A stretch of 64,000 nucleotides of DNA from Colletotrichum lupini (Eukaryota; Ascomycota; Sordariomycetes; Glomerellales; Glomerellaceae). The stretch spans positions 7,130,001-7,194,000 of the forward strand of contig NC_064676.1 of the NCBI RefSeq assembly GCF_023278565.1, given 5' to 3'. A program made the position numbers and the translations under genes. Positions 12,057 to 22,128 of the stretch are shown here, in pieces (within the stretch, counting starts at the first letter, position 1; each line of letters starts with the position of its first letter). A model generated the notes under the pieces. That model saw only the letters and a list, made by a program, of their open reading frames with translations. It was not told where the DNA came from and searched no databases.

Positions 12057-12640
12057 TTGCGCGGAGTGATCATGACAGTTGAGTTGATGATTGAGCTGAG
12101 CATCACCAGGAAAGGATCATGGAGGTCGGGTCGAGATTCAGATTGACGAGGATGAGGAATGCTGATGAAAAACAAAGAATCCCCTGTTTTCAGCGTCAAG
12201 GTCCAGGTCTAGACTTCTAGAAGACAGACGAGAAGGGAAGCAATAAGCATCCAGCTGGCCTTGGCTGTTCCCTCATGACGCTGCTCGCAGGCACATGTGC
12301 ACGTGTTTTCCTGGATTGATGGTGAGGTTGTGAAGATGGAATGCGACGAGGTCTGCAAGCGGCCGTGCAGCAGCGAGCGTCGGCCATCTTATGATGGTGT
12401 CGCTTTGAAAGGGCGATTGAGGATCTAGGTAGTACAGGTCTCAGATTTGGGGGAGAAACCCTTTCCGCGAAACATGAGCATTCCAGCGGTAAAAAGCAAA
12501 CATGTGTCTCGGCAGAGGGGGACCGCGATGAGGTCTTGATCTCACAGTCTCACTTGAGACTGACGGAATGAGACAGTGGCCGATGAGTGAAGAAGTGCTC
12601 TGAATGTCACCATTTGATGTTTCATGCAATCGGTCGGCGG

Positions 12641-12702
12641 GTGAGTGAGTGAGCAAACGAGGACCGTGGCAGGTGAGTGAGTGAATAAGTGAGTGAGTGA
12701 GG
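12641..12702 (+). repeat. GTGA microsatellite
   Basis: Two runs of imperfect GTGA tetranucleotide repeats separated by about 20 nt of ordinary sequence. Confidence 0.8.
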
Positions 12703-13560
12703 CTATTCCCGGCAGTTCGTGATCCATCAAAACAAATCCACGTGGGTCATTGAGAGGCGACCATTTGATCATCATATTGTTGGATGGCATGGACCACGTG
12801 ATGCTGGCCGCTGGTTAGCATCGGACGAGACCCGATCGTTGCTCGGGCATTGGGTTGGGTTGGGACCTTTTTTTGCATTTGCTCCGGCAAGCCTACAGGC
12901 CTCGACTTTTCTCATTTTTTTTAGTCTCTTTTTCAAGGGTCCGTCGGGTGGCGTCATTGGCGGCCCCGCTGGAAGATTTGCTGTGAGAACCTGGAAAGTG
13001 AGTGAGAGTGAGCCACGGAGTGAATCTCATAATGAAGAACAAGAGTGACATTGACACACACACCTTCAGAGGAATGCATTTCCAACGCCCGGAATAGCAA
13101 GTGTCATGTAAAAGACATGTCTGGGACAGATCCATGATGACGAGCAATCTACTGCAGACCGAGACAGGTCTGTGAAGGGTAACGTGATCTCGTGTCTCTC
13201 CCCTGGGCCCTCCTGTCTGAGCTTGGTGTCTCACCCCACAAGGACCGTGAGGGAAGTCGGAGCGTCGAACTCTTTTCTTCAGTCCTGTCATCACTCATTC
13301 GCGACTTGGAGAGTTCAATGTGATTCTCTCACCGCCATAAGCTGGCGGCAATTCCTCTCGTCCGGGGGCCTAGCATTGACCGTTTATATCTCCACTGAGA
13401 GGCAAGTTTGTGTGGTGCGTGGCAGGGTGAACAGTTGGTCAAGCTAGGCGCCCCTCCTCTGGCTCCTCTGGTGGCCATTGGTGCTGTTCTCGCGGCCCCA
13501 GAAGTCGCGCTTGTTCCTGCGGACTGACGTATCGCCTTCTCACGATCCTTGGCCTCAAGG

Positions 13561-13614
13561 GTGAGTGTGGAGAGTGAGAGAGAGCAGAGAAAGTGAGAGT
13601 GAGAGTGAGAGAGG
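13561..13614 (+). repeat. GAGTGA-type purine repeat
   Basis: Imperfect GTGAGA/GAGA repeats, strongly purine-biased on the plus strand; they lie 0.7 kb upstream of the transporter start. Confidence 0.7.
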
Positions 13615-14331
13615 CAGTAAACCCCATGCGGCATAGCTCCTCCTCGTCTGCATCTGCAGTACTTTTGAACCGGGTCTTTCCTGTGTTCCCGCTCTTCTCT
13701 CGTTGGTTCTTTTTCTTTTCCACTTTGTCTCTTCCCCCACCCCCGCGATAGACGTCGACTTTACACAACTTCTTCTCTCCACCATCATCGGACCCTTTTT
13801 TGCCCAGTCATCCCATCCATCACAAGTATTCCTCTATTTCTTTTTCCAGCTGTGTACTCGGTTACCCATGCATGAATCCGCAGTGGGGTCCGCAAGCGGC
13901 TCGAGCTTCACCAAGTCAAGTGTCCACACCAAACATTGACCGACCTTGAAAAACAAACGTTGAAGCTTTTCACACTTTCTTCCCATCCGCTCCAATTCCC
14001 AATTCCCCACGATCCCATGACTAGAGCTGCGACCGCATCCTCGTAGTCCGCGAGCCCAAACATCCAAACTTGAACCGAGGCAACCCTTCCTCAGAGTTCG
14101 GCTCTCTCTGTCTCTCTCTCTCCACCTCTTCTGCATCTTTCTTCATCGTTTCAATTGCATCTTTGCATGGCCCGGGGATGCTCACAAGCATAGACTTGAC
14201 CTCCAATTTCTCTTAGTCCCCAGCATCCGTCGTGGTTGTTTACCCCAAATCCTTCCACCACTCAATAGCATCACCACGACATCATCATAGACACCACCTC
14301 TGATCAGCATCCCCCAAAAACATCCACCGCC

Positions 14332-16113
14332 ATGTCCGACACACCCTCGTCCACAGAGGACCGCCTGCGCAGTGCCGTAATCGCGAATCACCTCCCCTCG
14401 GGATACGGCACAAGCTTCGACGGCACACGAAACCTCTCCAACGGTGACCTCGCTCACATAAACTCCAATTCCGCCCCGAACCTCCCCGCCACCGAAAATG
14501 ACGACGGCGACAACGTCGAGGAGGCATCCTCCCTCCTTCTCCCCGGCGGAGACATGCATCGCGACCTCTTCAAAATTTCGGCTAGGGAACAAACCTTGAA
14601 GCGCGCCCAGACTTTCTCCCACCCGCGCCGCACCGAGTCCGGCCACGAATCCGACCTGCCCGCCGCCGAGATGCTTCTGCCCCAGGGCTTCCGCCGCCAA
14701 TTTGTCATGCAAAAACACAACTACACTGCCGCCACACTCCCCATTACCCGCAACTTTGTAGAGTTCCTCGACTTCTACGGCTCCTTCGCCGGTGAAGATC
14801 TTGCCGATTCAGACGAGGAGGCCATTGTCTCGGACGACGAGGATGAAGAGGAGGCCCAAGACAGACCCCGCGGTGCACCTACCGAGACCCGTCCGCTGCT
14901 GGGAAGACGGCGGTCCTCGCGCTTCGCCAAGAAGGCCGGCGATGCCAGCACCACAAAGACCTTCTTCACAACCCTCAAGGCTTTTATTGGCACGGGCATC
15001 ATGTTCTTGCCCAAGGCCTTCAAGAACGGCGGCATCCTCTTCTCCTCTCTGACCATGCTCGTCGTGGCCGCAATCTCCATGGTGGCCTTCCACCTGCTCC
15101 TGCAGTGCCGCACCCGCTACGGCGGTGGTTACGGTGACCTGGGCAAGGAAATCTCGGGCCCGCGCATGCGCTCCCTCATCTTGGCGTCTATCACTCTGTC
15201 CCAGATTGGCTTCGTTTGCACGGGTCTCGTGTTTGTGGCCGACAACTGGTTCTCCTTCTTGAAGGCAGTCACGGGCGGCGCGAATCCCCTCGACTCAACC
15301 GCCCTCATTGCTCTGCAGGCTATTGTCATTGTGCCCCTCGCCTTTATCCGCAACATCTCCAAGCTCGGCCCCGCTGCCCTTCTCGCCGACGTCTTCATCA
15401 TTATCGGCGTAGGATACATTTGGTGGTACGATATTTCGGCTCTTGCTACCCGCGGCATGGACCCCTCCGTCAAGCTCTTCAACCCGAGCTCCTACACCCT
15501 TACGATTGGCGCCTCCATCTTCACGTTCGAGGGCATCGGCCTCATCATTCCCATCCAGGCCAGCATGAAGAAGCCGGAGCACTTTGAGCCCCTGTTGGCG
15601 GGCGTCATGCTCCTCATCACCTGCGTCTTCACCTCGGTCGGCGCCCTCTGCTACGCGACGTTCGGAGACCGCACAAAGATTGAAATCATCGACAACTACC
15701 CGCAAGACAGCCGCCTCGTCAACGCCGTGCAGTTCATGTACGCCCTCGCTGTCCTCGTCGGCAACCCCGTCCAGCTCTTCCCCGCCATGCGTATCATCGA
15801 GACCAAGATCTTTGGCTACCGCTCAGGCAAGAAGGATCTCCTGACAAAGTGGAAGAAGAACGCCTTCCGCACCTCCCTCGTCGCCCTCTGCATCGCCATC
15901 TCCATTGCCGGCTCCGCCAACCTCGACCGCTTTGTCGCCCTCATTGGATCATTTGCGTGCGTGCCTCTCGTCTACATTTACCCGCCCTACCTGCATCTCA
16001 AGGGCATCGCCGAGACGAGAAACCAAAAGATTTGCGATTACGCCCTCATGGCCCTTGGCCTTGTCGGCATGGTGTACACCACCGCTATCACCGTGGCCAC
16101 CAGCTTCCTGTAG
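14332..16113 (+). CDS. vacuolar amino-acid transporter (AVT3/AVT4-like, AAAP family)
   Basis: Multi-pass transporter of the amino acid/auxin permease family, most like yeast Avt3/Avt4, which export amino acids from the vacuole. Intronless, 593 residues, which is normal for this subgroup. The first about 205 residues are a hydrophilic cytosolic extension with a Glu/Asp-rich patch (DSDEEAIVSDDEDEEE near 153-170). The membrane domain starts at TFFTTLKAFIGTGIMFLPKAF, the family's first-helix signature, followed by KNGG and about ten more hydrophobic helices; SIFTFEGIGLIIPI is the typical helix-6 region. It is convergent with the gene at 16345-17271, 231 bp between stops. A long pyrimidine-rich leader lies upstream. 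The direction of transport is inferred from yeast homologues. Confidence 0.92.
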   Translation: MSDTPSSTEDRLRSAVIANHLPSGYGTSFDGTRNLSNGDLAHINSNSAPNLPATENDDGDNVEEASSLLLPGGDMHRDLFKISAREQTLKRAQTFSHPRRTESGHESDLPAAEMLLPQGFRRQFVMQKHNYTAATLPITRNFVEFLDFYGSFAGEDLADSDEEAIVSDDEDEEEAQDRPRGAPTETRPLLGRRRSSRFAKKAGDASTTKTFFTTLKAFIGTGIMFLPKAFKNGGILFSSLTMLVVAAISMVAFHLLLQCRTRYGGGYGDLGKEISGPRMRSLILASITLSQIGFVCTGLVFVADNWFSFLKAVTGGANPLDSTALIALQAIVIVPLAFIRNISKLGPAALLADVFIIIGVGYIWWYDISALATRGMDPSVKLFNPSSYTLTIGASIFTFEGIGLIIPIQASMKKPEHFEPLLAGVMLLITCVFTSVGALCYATFGDRTKIEIIDNYPQDSRLVNAVQFMYALAVLVGNPVQLFPAMRIIETKIFGYRSGKKDLLTKWKKNAFRTSLVALCIAISIAGSANLDRFVALIGSFACVPLVYIYPPYLHLKGIAETRNQKICDYALMALGLVGMVYTTAITVATSFL

Positions 16114-16344
16114 AAAGCGTAGAGCCCGAGAGCTCAGAGTCACAAGATTGGTAAAGACTTGAAAGACTTGAGAAGAGACTTGTTAGAGTAAAAAAAGCAG
16201 ACAATGCCGGAGCGTTTGAGCTTGTATATGTGTATGTTTACGACCGGAAAACAAAATTAATACAGCGTAGAATTCATCTTCATTCATCTTTTTCGTCTAC
16301 CTTGTGCAATGTGTGATGGATCTAATGCCTCTCAACGCCGATAA

Positions 16345-17271
16345 TCAATCCTCCCGCCACCGAATAGACCAATCCCCCTTTGCAAAGCTAGGCTCAACAA
16401 CCTTGCCCTGTCTGACAGCCTCACACTTCTTCCTCTCCTCGCCATGCCCAACCAGAAACCCAAACACAACCCCCCTCCGAGCAGCACACCTCACCATCTC
16501 CCTCTCGTGAGCCTTCCTCTGCCCCTCAGCCCTCTTCTCCCTCATCTCCTCCGTCTCCTCAACCCTCTCCGCCCGCCCCTTCTCCCCGCCCACGCTCCCA
16601 TTCACCTGGCTCTGCGTCTGCGGAGGCCTCACCCTCGTCCCGCTGCGCACAGAGAGGCTCGCCTGCACGCTAGGATCCAGCTCTGTGGATTTGGTGCGGT
16701 CTACGCCTAGCATCTCGTCGATTATGTCCTCGCCTGCGTCTTCGTCGTAGGAGCGGCGTTCGCGGAGGGAGATGCCCTCGTCTTCGTTGTCAGAGGAGGA
16801 CGATTTGGCGGTGATGACGCGCGAGGCGCGGTTTTTGCCCCGGCCGTAGATTTGGTCGGGGCCTTTGCGCTCGCCGAAGAAGGCTTCTTCGACGACGTCG
16901 CAGGGGACGAGGATCCGGGTGTCGCCCTTTGTTTTCTTGGGTTTTGTTTTTGCCTCGGTTTGGATTTCTTCCTCGCCTTGGAGGAACCGGACGAATACTT
17001 GTTCGATTTCCTTGTCTAGACGGCTTGGTTTCTTTGCGCGGCAGCGGGAGGAGCAGTATTTTGCTTCGACGGGGGGTTTTTGGGTTTCGGAGGCTTTGTC
17101 CTTGTTGGAGGTTGACTTGGAGGATGTGTTTGTGGCTGCGGTCTTGCGGCTGGAGATGACGCGGCCGCAGGTGCGGCAGTAGGGCGTTTGGTCGCCGTTG
17201 GGGAGGAGGTAGAAGGGTGCTGGCGTGGCTTGGGATTTGCCTGGTCGGGACCAGGAGTCCATCCAGCTCAT
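16345..17271 (-). CDS. conserved fungal protein with Cys4 zinc-binding motif
   Basis: Function unknown. I place the start at the Met at 17271 (MSWMDSWSRPG, 308 residues), because the residues after it look like a conserved N terminus, while the upstream open frame (to 17409) is low-complexity and Pro/Thr-rich. The N-terminal part carries YCRTCGRV and KYCSSRCRAKK, a C-x2-C / C-x3-C set that could bind one zinc ion. The middle and C-terminal parts are charged, with acidic Ser/Asp/Glu stretches and a Lys/Arg/Glu-rich helical segment (about 235-280), and end in a short conserved-looking SFAKGDWSIRW block. It has no signal peptide or membrane helix, so it is probably nuclear or cytosolic. Single exon, convergent with the transporter. 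Confidence 0.75.
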   Translation of the reverse strand: MSWMDSWSRPGKSQATPAPFYLLPNGDQTPYCRTCGRVISSRKTAATNTSSKSTSNKDKASETQKPPVEAKYCSSRCRAKKPSRLDKEIEQVFVRFLQGEEEIQTEAKTKPKKTKGDTRILVPCDVVEEAFFGERKGPDQIYGRGKNRASRVITAKSSSSDNEDEGISLRERRSYDEDAGEDIIDEMLGVDRTKSTELDPSVQASLSVRSGTRVRPPQTQSQVNGSVGGEKGRAERVEETEEMREKRAEGQRKAHEREMVRCAARRGVVFGFLVGHGEERKKCEAVRQGKVVEPSFAKGDWSIRWRED

Positions 17272-18302
17272 TGTTGTGGTGTGGAGGGGTGTTTGTTGCG
17301 GGAGTTGATGGCTGTGGTTGAGGGGCCGGAGGATGGGAGTCGTGGAGATGATGGGAGCTCCGTGGGTGAGTCGAAGGCCGATGTCGAGCTGTCGTGGTCG
17401 AAGTAGCATCTAGAGGAGAATCTTGAGGACAGCGATGGTGTTTTGAAGCAAATGGACAAAGGGAAGGTAGCGAGTTTGGGGCTCGGAGGTTGTTGACCAG
17501 TGAGCTACGTCATCGATGTCATTCCCCGATTGGCCAATCATCGCCTCTCATTTAAGCGTCAGTCACGAAGCCACAGCGTGAGACCTCAGCTTCGTCATAA
17601 GCAGACAGATTAAATGGAAGCTTGGGAATAGTGTTGAAATGTAAGATGGTCTCCAATTTTCTGGAGTGATTTGAATGGAGAAAAGTCACATTAACCTCAA
17701 TACATATAGCTCTTATTGTTGCATGCTGCTTACAAGCTGCTAACATAAATGATGAGTGCTCAAGTTATAAGAAGAAGATTCCTCATAGCGTCGCCTTCAT
17801 GGATCCATTTGCCCCATATCGTTGACCATGGTGCCGTTCTGGATTGAGGCAATGTAGCTCTCATGTCTCTAGAGGAAGCATGCATGTGGATGCCCTCATC
17901 TATGAATGAGTAAGCCACATAGCATTTATGCCTGGGTATTTGTGTTGAGGTAAAACTCGACAGATAATCATCATCCTCATAGCTTCCCATCATTATTTCT
18001 CAAATGAAACAATCGTTCTATAGTGCAAGGTGTACTTTGTTCTTTCCTAAAGTACAATCACAAGCTCCGTAGATATGCCGGTGGGAAGCTCAACCGCCCC
18101 TTCCTGCTTTATCATGAGGCCCTCCTTCCTCTTGTGCACCACCTCACCCCCTTCCTTGGACGAAATTTCATCGCGCTTCATAGCCGTCCCTTCCCTCACT
18201 TCGTCCGTTCTGCTCCTTCCGTCGGGTCTTTCAGACGGTCGTTCATCACGTGAGGGCGGTTGAACGACCTCTTGAGATCTTCCGGCCCTCCCTCCTCCCC
18301 AT
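17272..18302. other. intergenic, no gene seen
   Basis: This 1-kb stretch contains the promoter of the zinc-motif gene and then unremarkable sequence up to the TATA-like box at 18303. No coding frame has support. Confidence 0.55.
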
Positions 18303-18310
18303 TATAAAAG
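18303..18310 (+). promoter_or_regulatory. TATA box of an unassigned transcript
   Basis: A perfect TATAAAAG sits in a pyrimidine-rich context (long C/T runs on both sides) immediately upstream of the intron-bearing repeat locus. This is the configuration of a strong fungal core promoter. Confidence 0.45.
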
Positions 18311-18479
18311 GCCAGCCTTTCTCCCCGACTTCACCCATCCTTCCTTTCTTCTTTCCTCTTCACCCCGACTCAGGTCCTTGACCTTGAGCTCAAAGTGGTT
18401 CCCCTCTAACTACCCCGAACAGCTTCTGGAGCCACCATCGGGGGAGTTCTTTCACTATTTCCACTCCTTGTTCGAATCC

Positions 18480-18985
18480 TCCGTCCAATTCAACACGAAG
18501 CAGGCTGGTAAGTCTTCATCTGCGTTCTACCCATTCGTCCGAGCAGTCGCTAACGCCATCGCAAGGTTACTCTTTGGACGGAAGGACTCGGGACCTTCAG
18601 CAGCGTCTCATGTCTCCTTCCACTCATTCCGAAGTGTCTTCATGAACGCTTCAATGTCTTCTTGAACGCTTTGAGTCCGGCACCAAGAGAATTGTATGTG
18701 GTTATCCCCTCGTCCCTTCCTTCGTCTGAGAAATTACTGATTGCCATCGCAAGTCTTGTCATCAGACGGAAGGAATTGGCACCTCCCCTTCACACCACTC
18801 AACACTCTTTGTGAAACAGTTTCTTTTCTTCACTTTCATTGTTCGAACACTTGTTCACCTCGAGAACACCAAGTCAGCCGTAAGTACCTCATCGTCCGTC
18901 CTTTATCATCCTCGTCTGAGCAATTGCTAACTCCATCGCAAGTCTTGATGTTGGACGGCAGAGCTCACCAACCCCGAGTTGCTTG
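18480..18985 (+). repeat. tandem ~188-bp units, each containing an intron
   Basis: Three diverged units repeat with acceptor sites at 18565, 18753 and 18942, spacings of 188 and 189 bp. Each unit carries a 58-63 nt intron ending in nearly the same sequence (TCGTCYGAGCA..., then GCTAAC or CTGAT, then CCATCGCAAG). The first 25-30 nt of the following exon are also shared (TTTGGACGGA, ATCAGACGGA, GTTGGACGGC, then a CTC/CACC-type stretch). A weaker match one period upstream (about 18377) and another one period downstream (about 19130) suggest up to five units. Confidence 0.75.
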
Positions 18986-20700
18986 CTTGAATACATGCTT
19001 CATAACTTGGAGCTGGCTCCAAACATTCATTGCCTGTCTACCAGAGGTATCGACAGCCAACAATAGCTTCATTCAGCGCTGGCGCTGTGGCATATTTTCG
19101 ACAAATTTCATCACGTCTGCTGGTCGCCATCACCATCCGCAGCCCTCAGGTCGTCACTAGTAGCTACCAGCTGTTGCAAAGACTCGTCGACTGGGTGACA
19201 TTCTGCTTAGCAAAGAGCAGCAGCATGCGCAGAACTGCAAAACGATTTGGTGTGTATGTCCTGCTTGTGTCACCCGAGATGGTATCAGACTGACCTTTTG
19301 TAGGTGTTCCACTACCAACCCAGCCAACTACACGATCCTTTCGCAATGTGGCTGTCTGGGAGGTTATTTCTGCCTGCCCAGATTCGTCCACACTCACCAC
19401 GTCACGAACGGTCTGCAGCCGATAAGGGGTCAAGGACAGAATGGTCCGAGGGGTCCAAAAACGGCATTCTTTCTTCCTTTGCAGGCGGAGATACCAACAC
19501 TACTTCTCCTCTTACCTATGGGCCCGCCACTGCCCACAGGGTCAGCGAGCACCATTGCTACCATCGAGATGGTTATGGCCCGGAAGGACGTGGCCCTATT
19601 TATACGATGGCTTGAGGGGGTTCGGTCGCGAATCCCCTCAAGATATTTCGGCCCAGGTACGCCATCAAGAGAAAGCTCGAGATCATCATGAAGACGCAGT
19701 TCGAGGGTCTCCAGGAAAAGCGACATCGCTTCTTTTTGGGGCCAGAGAAGAACAGGGCCCGAGACCTTGTCCAATGGCTCAACGCCCTTTCCGACCGGCC
19801 TCTGGAGCCACCTCGACCGGCAATGCCCACACTCGCGCGGCTCGGCCTACCTAGTTCAAGGACAACTGGGTCAGGATATTTTGCTCAAAACGACTTAAGA
19901 CTGTCGCACTTTCTACGAATATTTATTGTTTTTGCCTTCATCGCCTCGCCCATGTGCTCGATGACCACAATCTGCCTCTGCCAGGCGATTTCAATCACTG
20001 AGACGAAGAATCTCGAAACATGTTCAAACCTTCAGCCCGGAATGCAGGCACTAGCCTAATTCAAGGACAGCATGCACATGATGTGGTGGGAAACCCCTCA
20101 CATGTGTTGCTGTGGATCCATCTTTTGCTCCAAGCATCATCATCACTATCCGCTCCACAGCCTACTTCAAATGATCTCCAAAGACAGGCTGGCCTTGGCT
20201 CAAGGATAGTTCCTCTTGTTCAAACAGAGGTGCTCGAAGAAGGGCAGCATGACTCAGGTATGTCAACTTCTCGCCGAAGGCCCTCTCTCTTCAAATGACA
20301 GTAAAAGCTGACGTTCTTCCCGCTTGCAGAAAGATCAACCGACGCAATTTCACCTGTGATCGCCTCTTGCGCAGAACGCGGCTGGACCTTTACGTCGAAG
20401 AAACGCCGCGGCTTTCGCGGTCCCGGGCGTGGATTGTATCTACATCAATCCTCGTACTGATGAGATCTCTCTTGGCTAAGTCTCGCGTGCATCATCATCA
20501 GACGGATGATTCCGAAGACGACTTCGATGGTCTCTTCAATGCCAAGGTCAAGAACATTTATATTTCTTGGGAGTCATTGCGAGGTCTTCGAAGGCCTCTT
20601 CAAATGGGGAATTCGTCTCTCACGTGAGAAAGCCGCAAAACCATTCATTGCTCTGCTACTCGAACACATCATGAAGGCCGAAGGAATGTAGCATGTTCGA

Positions 20701-21174
20701 ATGGAGGATTAAGCATCGTGGAGGAGAATGAGCTGGACCTATGACCTGCACTGGCAGAAACATCTGGGGATCACGCAGATTCACGATGGGGTTTCGACAG
20801 TAGCGAAGCACAAATGGTGGCAACGAATCAGGAGACTAGAAGTACAAACTGAGAGCAAGAATCGCATTTGAGGACTTCCAAGAATCATCATTGCAGACCC
20901 TCTGCACATATATGGGCAATGACTGGGTGACAACATGTATTCACGCATTGCAAAGGCTTTTGCGAGATGAGTGATTCGATGGTGTCAGAGATGGGCATGT
21001 TACATGGTTGATCATTGAAGCTTTTGTTATTTTACAGTCGCAACTTGGTATCTTGGCTAGCAGGGTACTATATATGTACAGCGATGCGTGTGTGAAGACA
21101 TGGTATAAAGTACAAGAAAAAACCTTTCCCTTCCGGAGGCAAACGAGCTCAGCTCTTGAAGTGGCCTAGCACAT
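20701..21174. other. intergenic, no gene seen
   Basis: About 470 bp between the end of the repeat locus and the stop of the secreted-protein gene; no frame, repeat or RNA is evident. Confidence 0.5.
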
Positions 21175-21990
21175 TTACTGTCCAAAGGTGAACTCGGGGA
21201 TATCAATGGTGGTGACGGTCCAGGTCTTGCCGCCGTCGCTGGTGGACATGTCGCCGGTGACGCCGTTGCCCTTGCCCATGGTGTTGATGTAGTTGGCGTC
21301 GGCCTTGTCGAGGATGATCTTGGTGTTGATCCAGGCTGTTGGAGGTCATTGTCAGCACACTGATTCGGTGATCAGGAGAGATGGAAATGGGACGGTGCAC
21401 TTACAGTGAGCACCAACGGTGCCGCAGTCCTCGGCCGCGCACTCAACGGCGCTGCCCCAGCCCTGGGCCTCACCATCCTTGGTGGACAGGGTAGCGACGA
21501 CCTTGTCGTTGATGGAGACGGTCTGGGTGTAGTTCTGGGACGCATCATCGAACTTGTCTGTAGGTTGATTTCCCGTTAGCAGCAAGCCACAACCTCATCA
21601 ACCTCAAGAGAGCAGCTTACAGTGCATGGTGATCTTGTCACCCTCAGAGGCGTCGGTGCCCTCGGTCTGAACAGGCATCTGGGAGTTGGCACCGGTGCTG
21701 AGAAGGGTGTAGGCGAAGATGGACCACTTGTCGGTGCCGGTGTTGTCGTAGTTGGAGTTGTCGGCGATGGACTGGATCAGGTCGCCGTTGGAGGTGCCCA
21801 TGCCAACCCAGAGGGAGGCGCTGCCTTTGTTGTTGGAAGGGGCGGCGGGGAGGACGAGGGTGGAGGTGGCTTCGCGGATGAAGGAGTCGGAGGCGACGGG
21901 ACCGGTGCTGAAGGCCGGGCCCATGGCGGCCTGGACGCCGGCGACGGCCGTGACGGCCAAGGCGGAGAGCATCTGGGTGGTGGAAGGCAT
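21175..21990 (-). CDS. small secreted protein, possibly lectin/eqolisin-like fold
   Basis: Three exons, 21990..21621, 21557..21405 and 21335..21175, join to 227 residues. Residues 1-21 form a signal peptide (AVTAVAGVQA). The mature chain is beta-rich in appearance and low in cysteine (VECAAEDCG has the only pair). The pattern SLWVGMG...LIQS followed by SAVECAAEDCG and HSWINTKI recalls the beta-sandwich of fungal G1 peptidases, where a Gln and a Glu are catalytic; corresponding Gln and Glu are present, but overall similarity is weak and I do not claim protease activity. A TATATAAAG box lies 130 bp upstream of the ATG. It is probably an extracellular protein of unknown function. Confidence 0.75.
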
Positions 21991-22119
21991 CTTGGCGGTG
22001 ATGGTGGATGAAAGTTAGAAGTGAATGTTGGTAGTTGGTGAAGTGAAAAGAATGACTGTTTGTGAATTGAAATGGGCTGCGAACGGCTGATCGAATGCCG
22101 AGAGAGGCTAATCACCTTT

Positions 22120-22128
22120 CTTTATATA
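22120..22128 (-). promoter_or_regulatory. TATA box of the secreted-protein gene
   Basis: TATATAAAG on the minus strand lies 130 bp upstream of the ATG at 21990, with a C/A/T-rich leader between them. Confidence 0.55.

Larger units (their letters stand above)
12057..14331. other. long intergenic / promoter region with simple repeats
   Basis: This 2.3-kb stretch has no convincing coding frame. It holds a GTGA-type microsatellite near 12641-12702, a GAGTGA-type purine run near 13561-13614 and, from about 13660 to the transporter ATG at 14332, long pyrimidine-rich tracts typical of fungal promoters and 5' leaders. It is probably the extended upstream region of the transporter gene. Confidence 0.5.
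18303..20700 (+). ncRNA. putative multi-intron transcript, possibly non-coding
   Basis: A TATA box is followed by at least five intron-like segments on the same strand: 18508-18565, 18694-18753, 18880-18942, 19254-19303 and 20258-20329. Each has a GTAAGT or GTATGT donor, a branch-site-like CTRAC or CTGAY, and an AG acceptor. I could not join one stop-free frame through the first three exons: each unit is open in some frame, but the frames disagree or hit a stop. Downstream fragments are open in different frames (for example around 19479-19691 and 19688-20059). It could be a long non-coding RNA, a decayed gene, or a coding gene whose splice sites I have misplaced. Strand and transcription are inferred only from the splice signals and TATA box. 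Confidence 0.35.

Noticed and set aside
16444..17406. Plus-strand frames opposite the zinc-motif gene
   Set aside because: Low-complexity Pro/Leu-rich shadows of the minus-strand gene; no independent support.
19441..20059. Single long protein-coding gene from overlapping frames at 19.4-20.1 kb
   Set aside because: The frames overlap in different registers without splice sites to join them, and no domain is recognisable; treated as part of the unresolved transcript.
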